64,000 nt of DNA from an uncultured Eggerthella sp. (GCA_900540345.1 UQFK01000003.1:153395-217394); one strand, 5' to 3'; positions 8,428 to 17,870 are shown, counted from the stretch's first letter. The notes: generated from the letters alone by a model not told the origin. Translations and numbers: made by a program.

Positions 8428-9777
8428 ATGTTCAACAAGGTCCTAGTCGCAAATAGAGGCGAAGTTGCTTTGCGCATTATGCGCGCTTGTAGGGAACTGG
8501 GCGTGAAGACTGTTGCGGTCTATTCGACCGAAGATGCAAACACAGCCCCTGTTCACTATGCTGATGAGGCGGTCTGTATTGGTCCAGCCCCCGCAAATCA
8601 GAGTTATCTTATTATCCCGTCCATCATCGCTGCTGCGGTGAATACGGGTGCAGATGCTATTCATCCAGGCTATGGCTTCTTGGCAGAGAACGCTGATTTT
8701 GCTCGTGCTTGTGCAGATAACGACATCGTTTTTATCGGTCCGTCGCCCGAGAGCATTGAAGCTATGGGTAACAAAGCTCAGGCGCGCGAGACCATGAAGA
8801 GCTGTGGTGTGCCTACGGTTCCTGGCTCCGATGGCGTAGTTGAAACCGTTGAAGAGGCGCGTGCATTCGCGGAATCTGCGGGTTATCCTGTGCTCGTAAA
8901 GGCGAGTGCAGGTGGCGGCGGTAAGGGCATGCGTGAGGTGCATAGCCCTGAGGAGCTGGAAAGTCAGTTTACTGCTGCGAAGACCGAAGCATTGGCTGCG
9001 TTTGGCAATGGTGATGTCTACTTGGAGAAACTGGTCCTTCGTCCGCGTCATGTAGAAGTGCAGATCCTAGCCGATAAATACGATAACCGTATCTCATTGT
9101 GCGAACGCGACTGTTCGTTACAGCGTCGTCATCAGAAGCTACTCGAAGAAGCACCTTCTCCTGCGCTCGATGGTGAAACGCGCCGCGCGATGGGCGTGGC
9201 TGCGATCAAGGCAGTGCGCGCAACAGGTTACGAAAACGCGGGCACGATCGAATTCCTACTCGATCAAGACGGACGTTTCTACTTTATGGAGATGAACACG
9301 CGTGTTCAGGTTGAACATCCTGTCTCTGAAGCCATCACGGGAACCGACATCATCAAAGAGCAGTTGCGCATCGCTTCTGGTGAGCCGATTTCATGTGCAG
9401 AAAATGCTCCGTTTACACCAAATGGTCATGCGATCGAGTTTCGCATCAATGCAGAGGACCCTGATTACGATTTTCGTCCTTGCCCTGGCACGATCACGAA
9501 GTTCAAGGTTCCCGGCGGCCCTGGTGTGCGCGTAGATACCTATATCTCTCAAGGCGATCGCATCTCGCCTTATTACGACTCCATGGTGGCGAAGGTCATC
9601 GTGTGGGGTTCGACTCGTGAAGAAGCTATTGCACGCGGCAAGCGTGCGCTGCAGGAATTCGAGATCGAGGGTATCAAGACCACGATCCCGTTCCATCTTC
9701 AGGTGCTCGAGAATCCTGCCTTCATAGAGGGTCGAGTCTTTACCGACTTTATCGAAACCGAAATGGGTGATGAATAA
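8428..9777 (+). CDS. accC: Biotin carboxylase (AccC/PycA)
   Basis: ATP- and bicarbonate-dependent carboxylation of the carrier's biotin. It has 449 residues with the normal order: N-terminal FNKVLVANRGEVALRIMRA, HPGYGFLAENA, the ATP-grasp glycine loop KASAGGGGKGM, the catalytic FMEMNTRVQVEHPVSE region and the C-terminal domain with RINAEDP. The ATG follows the stop of the carrier fusion without a gap, so the two are translationally coupled. It could serve both a pyruvate-carboxylating and an acetyl-CoA-carboxylating complex; accA and accD are not in this window. Confidence 0.95.
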   Translation: MFNKVLVANRGEVALRIMRACRELGVKTVAVYSTEDANTAPVHYADEAVCIGPAPANQSYLIIPSIIAAAVNTGADAIHPGYGFLAENADFARACADNDIVFIGPSPESIEAMGNKAQARETMKSCGVPTVPGSDGVVETVEEARAFAESAGYPVLVKASAGGGGKGMREVHSPEELESQFTAAKTEALAAFGNGDVYLEKLVLRPRHVEVQILADKYDNRISLCERDCSLQRRHQKLLEEAPSPALDGETRRAMGVAAIKAVRATGYENAGTIEFLLDQDGRFYFMEMNTRVQVEHPVSEAITGTDIIKEQLRIASGEPISCAENAPFTPNGHAIEFRINAEDPDYDFRPCPGTITKFKVPGGPGVRVDTYISQGDRISPYYDSMVAKVIVWGSTREEAIARGKRALQEFEIEGIKTTIPFHLQVLENPAFIEGRVFTDFIETEMGDE

Positions 9778-10122
9778 ATGTCAGATATGCAGACAAGTGG
9801 GATGGCTATCGCGCCAGATGTACTCGATACCATCATCGCGCTCGCGCTGAAAGATGTTGCGGGTATTGCCCATGTTGGACAGGCGTCTTCTAAGCTCTTC
9901 TCGTTTTTCACTTCAAAGCAAGACCAGCAAGGGGTGACGGTCAGCCAAGTAACCGAGGATACTATCGATGTAAGCGTGGTTATCACCGTGCTCAATGGAT
10001 ACTCACTTGATAAGATCGCAAGCGATGCCCGTAAGGCCATTGCTGATGCGATCCTTTCTCAAACCGGATATACGGTCAACCGAGTCGACATTCATGTCGA
10101 TGGCATCCTTTTTCAGGATTAG
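9778..10122 (+). CDS. yqhY: Asp23/Gls24-family protein, YqhY type
   Basis: Small DUF322/Asp23 protein (114 residues). The start ATG abuts the accC stop. Family features are the N-terminal GMAIAPDVLDTIIALALKDV segment and a mixed alpha/beta core ending in VNRVDIHVDGILF. In Bacillus the homologue lies in the same place after accBC and has been linked to control of acetyl-CoA carboxylase activity, which supports the view that the upstream carrier descends from accB. Its biochemical action is not known. Confidence 0.85.
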   Translation: MSDMQTSGMAIAPDVLDTIIALALKDVAGIAHVGQASSKLFSFFTSKQDQQGVTVSQVTEDTIDVSVVITVLNGYSLDKIASDARKAIADAILSQTGYTVNRVDIHVDGILFQD

Positions 10123-10130
10123 CGCAGACC

Positions 10131-10568
10131 ATGGCGGAAAAGCAGCAACATGAGCGCACAGAAGCACGGCGTCTTGCAACGCAGGTGCTCTATCAAGGTG
10201 ATATCCTCGAGATCGATCCTGTTACGATCATCTCTGATGAGAGATTGGTCGACGAAACACAACTTTTGAGCAACTATGCCAAGCGCTTGATCGAAGGCAC
10301 CTCTGCCAATATGGATATGATCGATGACGATATTGCTTCTGCCAGCGAGAATTGGGCGCTTGATCGTATGCCTATCGTCGATCGCTCGCTCTTGCGGATG
10401 GCTGCATACGAGATGCGCTATGTTGATGAGGTACCTATCTCGGTTACGATCAATGAAGCAGTCAACCTTGCTAAGGAATTCGGTGGAGACGATTCGCCGC
10501 GCTTTGTGAATGGCATCCTTGGTCGAATTGCCATCAAGCTGGAGGAGGAATCCCATGACACTGAATAG
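10131..10568 (+). CDS. nusB: Transcription antitermination factor NusB
   Basis: All-helical RNA-binding factor that joins NusE (S10) on boxA RNA to drive rRNA antitermination. It has 145 residues; the start HERTEARRLATQVLYQGDI and the later VDRSLLRMAAYEMRY and VTINEAVNLAKEFGGDDSPRFVNGIL segments match the family. Its final 14 bases overlap the start of xseB. Conserved neighbour of yqhY. Confidence 0.94.
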   Translation: MAEKQQHERTEARRLATQVLYQGDILEIDPVTIISDERLVDETQLLSNYAKRLIEGTSANMDMIDDDIASASENWALDRMPIVDRSLLRMAAYEMRYVDEVPISVTINEAVNLAKEFGGDDSPRFVNGILGRIAIKLEEESHDTE

Positions 10569-10860
10569 CGCTGAGAACTTTGAGGATGTGAAAGCGCGCC
10601 TTGACGAGATCGTCGAGGCAGTTAGTAGTGACGATATTTCACTTGATGATGCACTTAAGCTCTATGAAGAAGCGGTCGAGCTGGGTTTGGTCGCCTCGTC
10701 GCTTTTAGAAGAGAATCTTGAAGCGAAGAATGCAGCCTACGATGAAGATCAGGCTTCGGATCACTCGCTCGAAGAGGCTACTTCTGATGCTACTATTCAG
10801 GATCAAGCAGATCTCCCGTCAGAGTCTGTCAATACTGTTCTCGCAGATGAATCTGAGTAA
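10555..10860 (+). CDS. xseB: Exodeoxyribonuclease VII small subunit
   Basis: Small subunit of exonuclease VII, which degrades single-stranded DNA. The ATG at 10555 follows GGAGGAGGAA and overlaps nusB. The core is typical: FEDVKARLDEIVEAVSSDDI followed by LDDALKLYEEAVELG. At 101 residues it is longer than the usual 70-80 because of an acidic, Ser/Asp-rich tail (residues 65-101) of unknown use. The large subunit xseA, normally its neighbour, is not in the window. Confidence 0.9.
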   Translation: MTLNSAENFEDVKARLDEIVEAVSSDDISLDDALKLYEEAVELGLVASSLLEENLEAKNAAYDEDQASDHSLEEATSDATIQDQADLPSESVNTVLADESE

Positions 10861-10886
10861 TTCATACGGAATTCGCATTCGTTTCG

Positions 10887-10892
10887 TATACT
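10887..10892 (+). promoter_or_regulatory. Possible -10 box for dxs
   Basis: TATACT lies 25 bases before the dxs ATG in the 56-base gap after xseB. No clear -35 is visible. The same -10 hexamer appears in front of def and the integration host factor gene. Confidence 0.35.
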
Positions 10893-10916
10893 AGAGGGCA
10901 AAAGTAAGGGGGAGTT

Positions 10917-12794
10917 ATGGCAGATCGAATACTCGACTCGATCGAATCACCTGATATGCTTAAGCTCCTTACTAATGATGAGCTCTCTATTCTCGCATCT
11001 GAGATCCGAGATGAAATCTTGAATACCACTTCAAAAACAGGTGGCCATGTTGCATCAAGCCTTGGTGCAGTTGAGATCATCCTCGCGGTGCATAGCCTTA
11101 TCGATTCGCCTCACGATCGCTTTATTTTCGATGTTGGCCATCAATCTTATGCTCATATGCTGCTTACGGGGCGTCGTGAAGAATTTGGGACGTTGCGCCA
11201 ATATGGAGGCCTTTCGGGTTTTCCTAAGCCTCACTCAAATCCGCATGATGTGCATCCTTCGGGTCACGCTTCGGATTCTCTTTCGGTTGCCTGTGGTATT
11301 GCGCGTGCGCGCGATCTGTCAGGTGGTGATCAAAAGGTAGTCGCACTTATTGGCGATGCCTCGCTTGCGGGTGGTATGGCATTCGAAGCGCTCAATGACA
11401 TTGGACAGGCACAAACTCCCCTCGTTATCATCTTGAACGATAACGAAATGGCTATCTCGCGCAATGTTGGCGCAATGGCCTACCATTTGGGTGCGATTCG
11501 CGTGAGTTCGAATTACCGCAAGAGCCGAGATTCTATTCAAGAACATCTTGAGAATTTTGGTGCAGCTGGCAAGGCTCTTGTGAAGATGGGTAAGACTGCG
11601 AAGGAGTCGGTCAAGCAGTTCGTGTTGCCAGAGTCGATGATGTTCGAGCAACTTGGTATCATTTGCACACCTCCTATCGATGGTCATAATATCCCCGCGC
11701 TCAAAGCTGCCATCAAGAAAGCATTTGATGCAAACGCCCCTGTTCTTGTCCATGTCATTACCAAGAAGGGCAAAGGTTATGAACCAGCAGAGGAAAATCC
11801 TTCCAAGTTCCACGGCATTGGTCCTTTTGACCTTGCAACAGGGGAGACGAAGAAGGGTCAAGGTGGCTCTCTAACGTATACGCAAGCCTTCACAAAAGCG
11901 TTGAAGGCAGAGGCAGCGACTGATGACGATGTGGTTGTTGTCACTGCTGCGATGACTGATGGAACAGGATTGGCCGATTTTGCAGAGTCCTATCCTGAGC
12001 GTTTCTTCGATGTAGGTATTGCAGAAGAACATGCAGTCGCTATGGCAAGTGGGCTTGCACTTGGTGGCAAGAAGCCGATCGTTGCGCTTTATTCAACTTT
12101 TATGCAGCGTTCGATCGATCAGCTCATCATCAATACGGCACTTCCAAAGACGCATGTGGTCTTCGCGATCGATCGTGCTGGTCTGGTCGGAGATGATGGC
12201 CCAACGCATCATGGGGTCTTCGATCTGGTCTATGCGCGTATGGTTCCGAATGTGAAGATCCTTGCACCTTCAGATGAGGCAGAGGTTGCTTGCGCTCTTC
12301 ATACTGCGCTTGCGCTCGACGGGCCGGTTGTCGTGCGCTACCCGCGCGGAGAGGCGCCAGGAGCTGCTATTCCCGATACTCCTGAGGCCTTTGAATTGGC
12401 AGTCTCAAAAGAGGTGAGGTCCGGCTCTGATGTTGCGATTCTTGCCTTTGGTCGCATGGTCACCTATGCGCTCTCTGCTGCAGATCTGCTTGAACGTGAA
12501 GGAATTTCAGCTCGTGTTGTTGATATGCGGTGGGTAAAGCCGATCGACAAGGAAGCCATCAAGCGTGCCGCAGAGACAACGAAGCTTGTTGTCACGCTCG
12601 AAGATGGCGTTATCATCGGTGGTGCCGGTGAAGCGGTGGGAGAGGTGCTGGCCGAAGAGGGATTGCAAGTCTCTGCACTCACGCTTGGTTTGCCTGATAA
12701 GTTTATCGAGCAAGGCAAGGTCGATCTGCTCTTTGCTGATCTTGGACTTGATGCAGAGGGAATCGCTCGTCAGATCAAACAAAAGCTTCTCTAG
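10917..12794 (+). CDS. dxs: 1-Deoxy-D-xylulose-5-phosphate synthase
   Basis: Thiamine-diphosphate enzyme joining pyruvate and glyceraldehyde-3-phosphate, the first step of the MEP isoprenoid pathway. Length is 625 residues. Visible landmarks are the N-terminal KTGGHVASSLGAVE, DVGHQSYAHMLLTGR, the ThDP motif VALIGDASLAGGMAFEALN..., and the transketolase pyrimidine domain with DVGIAEEHAVAMASG and DRAGLVGDDGPTHHG. GGGGGAG precedes the ATG. It closes the conserved accBC-yqhY-nusB-xseB-dxs order. Confidence 0.97.
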   Translation: MADRILDSIESPDMLKLLTNDELSILASEIRDEILNTTSKTGGHVASSLGAVEIILAVHSLIDSPHDRFIFDVGHQSYAHMLLTGRREEFGTLRQYGGLSGFPKPHSNPHDVHPSGHASDSLSVACGIARARDLSGGDQKVVALIGDASLAGGMAFEALNDIGQAQTPLVIILNDNEMAISRNVGAMAYHLGAIRVSSNYRKSRDSIQEHLENFGAAGKALVKMGKTAKESVKQFVLPESMMFEQLGIICTPPIDGHNIPALKAAIKKAFDANAPVLVHVITKKGKGYEPAEENPSKFHGIGPFDLATGETKKGQGGSLTYTQAFTKALKAEAATDDDVVVVTAAMTDGTGLADFAESYPERFFDVGIAEEHAVAMASGLALGGKKPIVALYSTFMQRSIDQLIINTALPKTHVVFAIDRAGLVGDDGPTHHGVFDLVYARMVPNVKILAPSDEAEVACALHTALALDGPVVVRYPRGEAPGAAIPDTPEAFELAVSKEVRSGSDVAILAFGRMVTYALSAADLLEREGISARVVDMRWVKPIDKEAIKRAAETTKLVVTLEDGVIIGGAGEAVGEVLAEEGLQVSALTLGLPDKFIEQGKVDLLFADLGLDAEGIARQIKQKLL

Positions 12795-12821
12795 AGTGCC
12801 TTCATCTTCGATCGCATTGGG

Positions 12822-13385
12822 CTATACCGCGCAAGCCATGATGTAGTCGTCCATCACGAATCCCTCGCCAATATCCGCCATTAGCGATTCAATGATCTCG
12901 AACCCGTTACCTTTATAAGCGCGAATTCCGAGTTCGTTGGCTTTATTCACCGTCAGATACATGCCTGAAAGACCGCTCTTTCGCGCAAGATTGCTCAGAT
13001 GCGCGATTATCTCGCTTGCATAATGCTTGCCACGTTCCTCGGCGAGCAGGTAGATCTTCGAGATGAACAAACGATCAGCATGCAGCTTTGAGATAGCAGC
13101 ACCGTGCTCTTTGGCGCGCGGATCACTCGGGTCATTGGCGAAGTATTCGCGCAGAATGCCTACATACCCTACTTTTTTGCCTGCCTCATCGAGCACGAAA
13201 AAGTACTCGTAGCCTTTTTCGGTTATGTCTCGCTTGAGCGCTTCAGAGGATTGGAATCGCTCAACCATGTAGCGCGTCTGATCCTCTCCGATGAGCCCAG
13301 GCCAGTATTCGAACCAGATGTCATGAGCCATCTGCGCGAGTGATTCAATGTCGTGAACGGGTTCAACTATTCTGAGCGCGATCAT
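12822..13385 (-). CDS. GNAT-family N-acetyltransferase
   Basis: A 187-residue GCN5-related acetyltransferase. The acetyl-CoA-binding region is seen as ISKIYLLAEERGKHYASEII (motif A, near residue 110), followed by YLTVNKANELGIRAYKGNGFEI, the motif B signature common in this superfamily. The acceptor substrate cannot be predicted. It is convergent with dxs, with 27 bases between the stops, and divergent from amt. No obvious link to either neighbour. Confidence 0.85.
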   Translation of the reverse strand: MIALRIVEPVHDIESLAQMAHDIWFEYWPGLIGEDQTRYMVERFQSSEALKRDITEKGYEYFFVLDEAGKKVGYVGILREYFANDPSDPRAKEHGAAISKLHADRLFISKIYLLAEERGKHYASEIIAHLSNLARKSGLSGMYLTVNKANELGIRAYKGNGFEIIESLMADIGEGFVMDDYIMACAV

Positions 13386-13460
13386 GTGATTATCCTATCC
13401 ACCTGGAGTTATTTCGGCTGTGTAACGTAAGCGATTCTTGCATGTTTCGACTTATTTCCA

Positions 13461-13476
13461 CCGTTGTTAACAATGG
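13461..13476 (+). promoter_or_regulatory. Palindrome upstream of amt-glnK
   Basis: CCGTTGTTAACAATGG is a 16-bp near-perfect palindrome (7 of 8 positions pair; the centre TTGTTAACAA is perfect) in the 171-base gap between the GNAT gene and amt. It is a candidate operator. It does not match the GlnR or AmtR consensus that I know. Confidence 0.4.
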
Positions 13477-13556
13477 CTGCTCATGAAATATTACTCCAAA
13501 TCACGTGACAAGATGAAGAGGTCGGTTCGTTCCTAATTACGCAAGGAGGCTACATT

Positions 13557-14831
13557 ATGTTTGATACAGGGTCGACATCATTCATGCTCATCTGTACCAT
13601 GCTCGTGTTGTTGATGACACCGGGCGTCGCTTTTTTCTATGGAGGGTTGGCAAGGCGCAAGAACGTCGTGAACACCATGTTCATGTCGATGGCGATCATC
13701 GGCGTGGTCGGCGTGCTCTGGATCGTTGCTGGCTGGAGTTTTGCTTATGGCGGAGATGGCTCAAATCCCTTCTTTGGAGGTTTTGATCAGCTTGGATGCG
13801 CAACGCTTGTCCAAGATATGCTCGTTGAAGCCGCCATCGTTCCTGAAGGGGCGGTCTATCCAGCTGTCATCGATGTAGTCTTTCAGGCTGCATTCGCAAT
13901 GATCACCTGCGCCATTATTTGGGGTGCGGTCGCAGGACGTATGAAGTTTGGTGCAATGATAGCCTTCGTGAGCGTATGGGTGCTTCTTATCTATTGTCCG
14001 CTTGCGCATATGGTGTGGGGCGGTGAAGGAAGCTTCATCGGTGATATGATCGGCGCCCTCGACTTCGCAGGTGGCGATGTCGTTCATATTAGTTCTGGTC
14101 TTGCAGGTCTTGTACTTTGCTTGCTGCTTGGTCGCCGTAAGGAATTCGGCACCATCGCGCATCGACCACATAACATTCCACTCGTCGTGCTTGGCGTTAC
14201 GCTTCTCTGGTTCGGTTGGTTTGGCTTTAATGGTGGCTCCGAATTCGCTGCTGACGGTATCGCAGCATTGGCGATCTTGAACACGGTTGTTGCTTCTGGT
14301 GCAGCACTGCTTTCTTGGATGGTGGTCGAGAAGATCAAGGTCGGGAAGCCCACTTTGGTTGGTGCAGTAACTGGTCTAGTGGCAGGACTTGTTGTTATCA
14401 CGCCTGCAGCTGGCTTCGTAGAGCCCTGGGCTGCTATCGTGATGGGTATCATTGTTTCTCCTATTTGCTATTTTGCGATGTCGTTTCTTAAGACCAAGAT
14501 CGGATACGATGACGCGCTCGATGCATTTGGCTGCCATGCAGTCGGCGGTATGGTAGGCGGTGTGCTTACAGGTATATTTTGTGTGCCAGAGCTTTCTTGG
14601 ACGGAGTTTGGTGGACTTCTGTACACAGGTGATGCTACTTTGCTTGGTGCACAGTGCTTAGGTATCTTGGTCACGCTCGTCTTTGTTGGTATCGGTTCGC
14701 TCGTGATCGGGCTCATCGTGAAGGTATGTTTTCACGGTAGTCTGCGTGTTTCCAAGGAACAGGAAGCAGCTGGTATGGATATCAGCGAGCATAGCGAGTC
14801 CGCGTATCCTGCCTTCAATGGCTTGGACTAA
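13557..14831 (+). CDS. amt: Ammonium transporter Amt
   Basis: Eleven-helix membrane channel-type transporter for ammonium. The two pore histidines are recognisable in DFAGGDVVHISSGLAGLV and AFGCHAVGGMVGG; the N-terminal MTPGVAFFYGGLARRKN and the WFGWFGFNGGSE segment are also diagnostic. Length is 424 residues. AAGGAGG precedes the ATG. It is followed by a P-II gene, the usual partner that plugs the channel when nitrogen is plentiful. Confidence 0.96.
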   Translation: MFDTGSTSFMLICTMLVLLMTPGVAFFYGGLARRKNVVNTMFMSMAIIGVVGVLWIVAGWSFAYGGDGSNPFFGGFDQLGCATLVQDMLVEAAIVPEGAVYPAVIDVVFQAAFAMITCAIIWGAVAGRMKFGAMIAFVSVWVLLIYCPLAHMVWGGEGSFIGDMIGALDFAGGDVVHISSGLAGLVLCLLLGRRKEFGTIAHRPHNIPLVVLGVTLLWFGWFGFNGGSEFAADGIAALAILNTVVASGAALLSWMVVEKIKVGKPTLVGAVTGLVAGLVVITPAAGFVEPWAAIVMGIIVSPICYFAMSFLKTKIGYDDALDAFGCHAVGGMVGGVLTGIFCVPELSWTEFGGLLYTGDATLLGAQCLGILVTLVFVGIGSLVIGLIVKVCFHGSLRVSKEQEAAGMDISEHSESAYPAFNGLD

Positions 14832-14858
14832 CAGGTTTATAAGGGAAAGGAAACAACT

Positions 14859-15197
14859 ATGAAGCGAATCAGTGCAGTTGTGCGGCCGACTATGCTTGAG
14901 CCGCTGAAGGAGGCGCTCTTTCAGGCTAATGTGTCCGGTATGACCATCTCGCAGGTGCATGGATGCGGCAATCAGCATGGATGGAGCGAGTATTTCCGTG
15001 GTAACGAAGTTATCTTGAACATGGTGCCTAAGATTAAATTCGAGATCATTGCCGATGATGCCCGTGTGGACGAGATCGTCGATGTAATCGTTTCGACCAC
15101 GCGCACCGGTGAAGTTGGAGATGGCAAGATCTTCGTCTCGAATATCGAGCGCGTTGTGCGCATTCGTACAGGAGAGGAAAACGATGAAGCCCTGTAG
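14859..15197 (+). CDS. glnK: P-II signal protein GlnK without modifiable tyrosine
   Basis: Trimeric nitrogen sensor that binds ATP/ADP and 2-oxoglutarate and controls Amt. It aligns without gaps to classical GlnB/GlnK (112 residues, ends RIRTGEENDEAL), with the conserved TGEVGDGKIF block. The T-loop reads GCGNQHGWSEYFRGNEV: Gln39 and Glu50 equivalents remain, but Tyr51 is Val and Tyr46 is Phe, so neither uridylylation nor adenylylation at Tyr51 is possible. Control must rest on ligand binding alone. Coupled to amt by a 27-base gap. Confidence 0.93.
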   Translation: MKRISAVVRPTMLEPLKEALFQANVSGMTISQVHGCGNQHGWSEYFRGNEVILNMVPKIKFEIIADDARVDEIVDVIVSTTRTGEVGDGKIFVSNIERVVRIRTGEENDEAL

Positions 15198-15266
15198 ATT
15201 TCGCATGATACCTGCAGAAAGATGGTATGATTATTCTCATTACTGAATGTGAGAAAGGAACGCGTG

Positions 15267-16787
15267 ATGACTCGCAAGATTGCTATTTTCGATACCACCT
15301 TGCGCGATGGCGAGCAGTCGCCAGGCGCCTCGATGAATTCCGAAGAGAAATTGGTCATCACGCGTCAACTATTGCGTCTTAATGTTGATGTTATAGAGGC
15401 GGGTTTTCCGGTATCGTCCCCAGGTGATTTCAAGAGCGTTCAGCAGATTGCTGCAGAAGTGGGCGACAAGGCGATCGTGTGCGCTCTTACGCGTGCGGTA
15501 GAGAAGGACATCGATTCTGCGGCTGAAGCCCTTGCGGAATGTGCACGTCCGCGTATTCATACGGGTATCGGCGTTTCGCATAGCCATATCTACGACAAGC
15601 TTCGTACTACGCCTGAGGTCATCCTCGAGCGTGCAATCCATGCAACCAAGTACGCGAAGAAGTTCGTCGAAGATGTTGAATTTTATTGCGAGGATGCTGG
15701 TCGTTCTGATTATGAGTTTCTTGCAAAAGTGGTCGAGGCGGTCATTGATGCGGGCGCTACGGTCGTCAATATTCCTGATACCACGGGTTATTCGTTGCCA
15801 GAAGAATACGGTCGCCGTATTAAGTTCTTGATGGAAAACGTTAAAAATGTCGATAAAGCTTCCATTTCTGTCCATTGCCATAACGATCTTGGCATGGCTA
15901 CTGCGCTCTCTCTTGCTGGTGTAGAGAATGGCGCGACTCAGATCGAATGTACCATCAACGGCTTGGGCGAGCGCGCAGGCAATACGGCCATGGAAGAAGT
16001 GGTCATGGCGATCAAGATGCATGGGGAAGAGCTTGATGCCCATACTGATATCAATAGCCGTGAATTCATCCGTGCATCTCGCTTGGTTTCATCGATTACA
16101 GGCTTTGTCGTTCAACCGAATAAGGCCATTGTTGGTGCGAACGCTTTTGCGCATTCTTCAGGCATCCACCAAGATGGTGTTATTAAAGAGCGTACCACCT
16201 ATGAGATCATCGATCCTACAGAGGTTGGCGCAGGTCAAAGCTCGATCGTGCTTTCGGCTCGTTCAGGTCGCGCGGCATTGCGTCATCGTCTCGAGGCATT
16301 GGGTTATCACATTGAAGGTCAAGAGTTCGAAGACCTGCATACAGCCTTTCTCGATCTTGCTGACAAGAAAAAGGAAGTCTACGATGAAGATCTCGAATCG
16401 CTCGTAGGGGAACAGGGTCGCACGCAAGAAGCTTCCTATACGCTCAAGGGTGTTCAGATCTCTTGCGGTCAGCCGCTCACTCCTACCGCGACGGTCACGC
16501 TTATCGATAAGAATGGCAATGAATTCTGCGCCTGCTCGATCGGCACTGGTCCGATTGATGCGCTCTATCGTGCTGTGAACGAGATCGTGGATATCGAGAA
16601 CGATCTTTCAGAATTCGCCGTCCAAAGCGTTACACGAGGTATCGATGCGCTCGGCGAAGTGACCATACGTGTCACTTCTTCGGATGGCTCGGTCTATACA
16701 GGTCGCGGCTCCGATGGCGATATCATCGTCTCCTCTGCGAAGGCGTATCTCAATGCGCTCAATCGTCTTATAGCTGATAAGCAATAG
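15267..16787 (+). CDS. leuA: 2-Isopropylmalate synthase
   Basis: Condenses acetyl-CoA with 2-oxoisovalerate, the first committed step of leucine synthesis. The N-terminal [17 protein letters not shown] and the metal site [11 protein letters not shown] are diagnostic; the C-terminal regulatory LeuA dimer domain (from about residue 370) normally carries leucine feedback inhibition. ATG 15267, six bases after AAGGAA, was chosen over the in-frame GTGs at 15249 and 15264. Length is 506 residues. A citramalate synthase is possible but the overall form fits LeuA better. No leader peptide rich in leucine is seen upstream. Confidence 0.93.
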   Translation: MTRKIAIFDTTLRDGEQSPGASMNSEEKLVITRQLLRLNVDVIEAGFPVSSPGDFKSVQQIAAEVGDKAIVCALTRAVEKDIDSAAEALAECARPRIHTGIGVSHSHIYDKLRTTPEVILERAIHATKYAKKFVEDVEFYCEDAGRSDYEFLAKVVEAVIDAGATVVNIPDTTGYSLPEEYGRRIKFLMENVKNVDKASISVHCHNDLGMATALSLAGVENGATQIECTINGLGERAGNTAMEEVVMAIKMHGEELDAHTDINSREFIRASRLVSSITGFVVQPNKAIVGANAFAHSSGIHQDGVIKERTTYEIIDPTEVGAGQSSIVLSARSGRAALRHRLEALGYHIEGQEFEDLHTAFLDLADKKKEVYDEDLESLVGEQGRTQEASYTLKGVQISCGQPLTPTATVTLIDKNGNEFCACSIGTGPIDALYRAVNEIVDIENDLSEFAVQSVTRGIDALGEVTIRVTSSDGSVYTGRGSDGDIIVSSAKAYLNALNRLIADKQ

Positions 16788-16809
16788 CCAGCAAGGAGTA
16801 AGCTGATCG

Positions 16810-17829
16810 GTGTTCTGCCTCGACTGTGGACAAAAGATCGAAGATGGCCAAACTGCATGCCCAAATTGCGGCATGCCAGTTGACGATATCAAGTCGCGTA
16901 TTGCAGAGGCGCAGGAGAAAGTAACTTATGCAGAGACTGTAGGGCCTGCAGAGACAACAAAGCTCCCGCCTGTGCCAGAGCGCGTCTATCACGATAAAGA
17001 TGGTAATATCATCGATCCCAAAGAAGAGATCGACACCTCATCAGCTGATAAAAAGATGCTTGACGATTTGCCTATTATTGGCGATGAGGAAGATCCGCTC
17101 ATCACTGTTCCTATTCAGAAGATCGTCTCAGACGATGGTGAGGTGATCGCTGAGAAGAATGATGATGTGAAGACATTCATCCAGCCCCCTAAGAAGAAAA
17201 AGGGGCTCTCAGCTCGGAATAAAGCTATTATCGCTCTTGTTGCGATCTTTGCCATCATTGCTATTACGGCAGCATTTTTGAATTCGGCTGGGTTGCTTTC
17301 GCAGGACGAAATCGTAGCAACTGATCAGGTTGAAGAGGTAAACGATCAAGACTCTGATGTTCAGCAGTCTGATTCCGAGGTTCGACAGGATAGTATCTTC
17401 AAGTCCCTTTCAAGCAACTATCAAACATTGGGCGATTATCGTGGGCAGATCAATACGGTCGTTTCGAATTTCAATAATTATCACCTTGCGAGTGATAAGG
17501 CAAAACGTCAGCAATATGCCGATGAATGCTCAACGCTCATCACTTCTATTTCAGATTCAAAGGCTCAGCTGATCGAAGAGATGAACGAGCTTGGGCTTAC
17601 CGAAGATAATCCTCTGTTCGATACGTATGATCAGATCAAACAGCTCTATGATCTGCTCATCACGCGCTTAGATGTCATCAAGGAGTGTTGGGATGTGAGC
17701 TTGAGTGTTGACAAGCCTAAAGATCACGCACAAGAGATTCTCGCTCCACTTGCAAAAGACATTAAGAAGGGCAAATCTACTTCAATAGCTGATTTTGATT
17801 CGCTCTATCCTCAAGTTGATTTCTCCTAA
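16810..17829 (+). CDS. Zinc-ribbon membrane-anchored protein of unknown function
   Basis: 339 residues, not recognised beyond its parts. It opens with a zinc ribbon of two CxxC pairs (CLDCG and CPNCG, residues 3-20), then an acidic, disordered-looking stretch, a single hydrophobic helix (about residues 138-160, preceded by a KKKKG basic patch) and a C-terminal, mostly helical, charged domain that is likely outside the membrane. The GTG start is 11 bases after AAGGAG. This layout, cytoplasmic zinc ribbon plus one membrane span plus external domain, recurs in Gram-positive envelope proteins. It lies between leuA and a surface protein gene. Confidence 0.75.
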   Translation: MFCLDCGQKIEDGQTACPNCGMPVDDIKSRIAEAQEKVTYAETVGPAETTKLPPVPERVYHDKDGNIIDPKEEIDTSSADKKMLDDLPIIGDEEDPLITVPIQKIVSDDGEVIAEKNDDVKTFIQPPKKKKGLSARNKAIIALVAIFAIIAITAAFLNSAGLLSQDEIVATDQVEEVNDQDSDVQQSDSEVRQDSIFKSLSSNYQTLGDYRGQINTVVSNFNNYHLASDKAKRQQYADECSTLITSISDSKAQLIEEMNELGLTEDNPLFDTYDQIKQLYDLLITRLDVIKECWDVSLSVDKPKDHAQEILAPLAKDIKKGKSTSIADFDSLYPQVDFS

Positions 17830-17870
17830 GTGATAACTGATTGACGATGACAAAAGTTCGTTCGTGTGCA

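Noticed and set aside
6529..9777. Sodium-pumping oxaloacetate decarboxylase
   Set aside because: The carboxyltransferase half resembles OadA, but there are no beta or gamma subunits, and an AccC gene follows, which fits ATP-dependent carboxylation.
15198..15266. Leucine attenuator leader peptide before leuA
   Set aside because: The 69-base gap has no short frame rich in leucine codons and no terminator-like hairpin.
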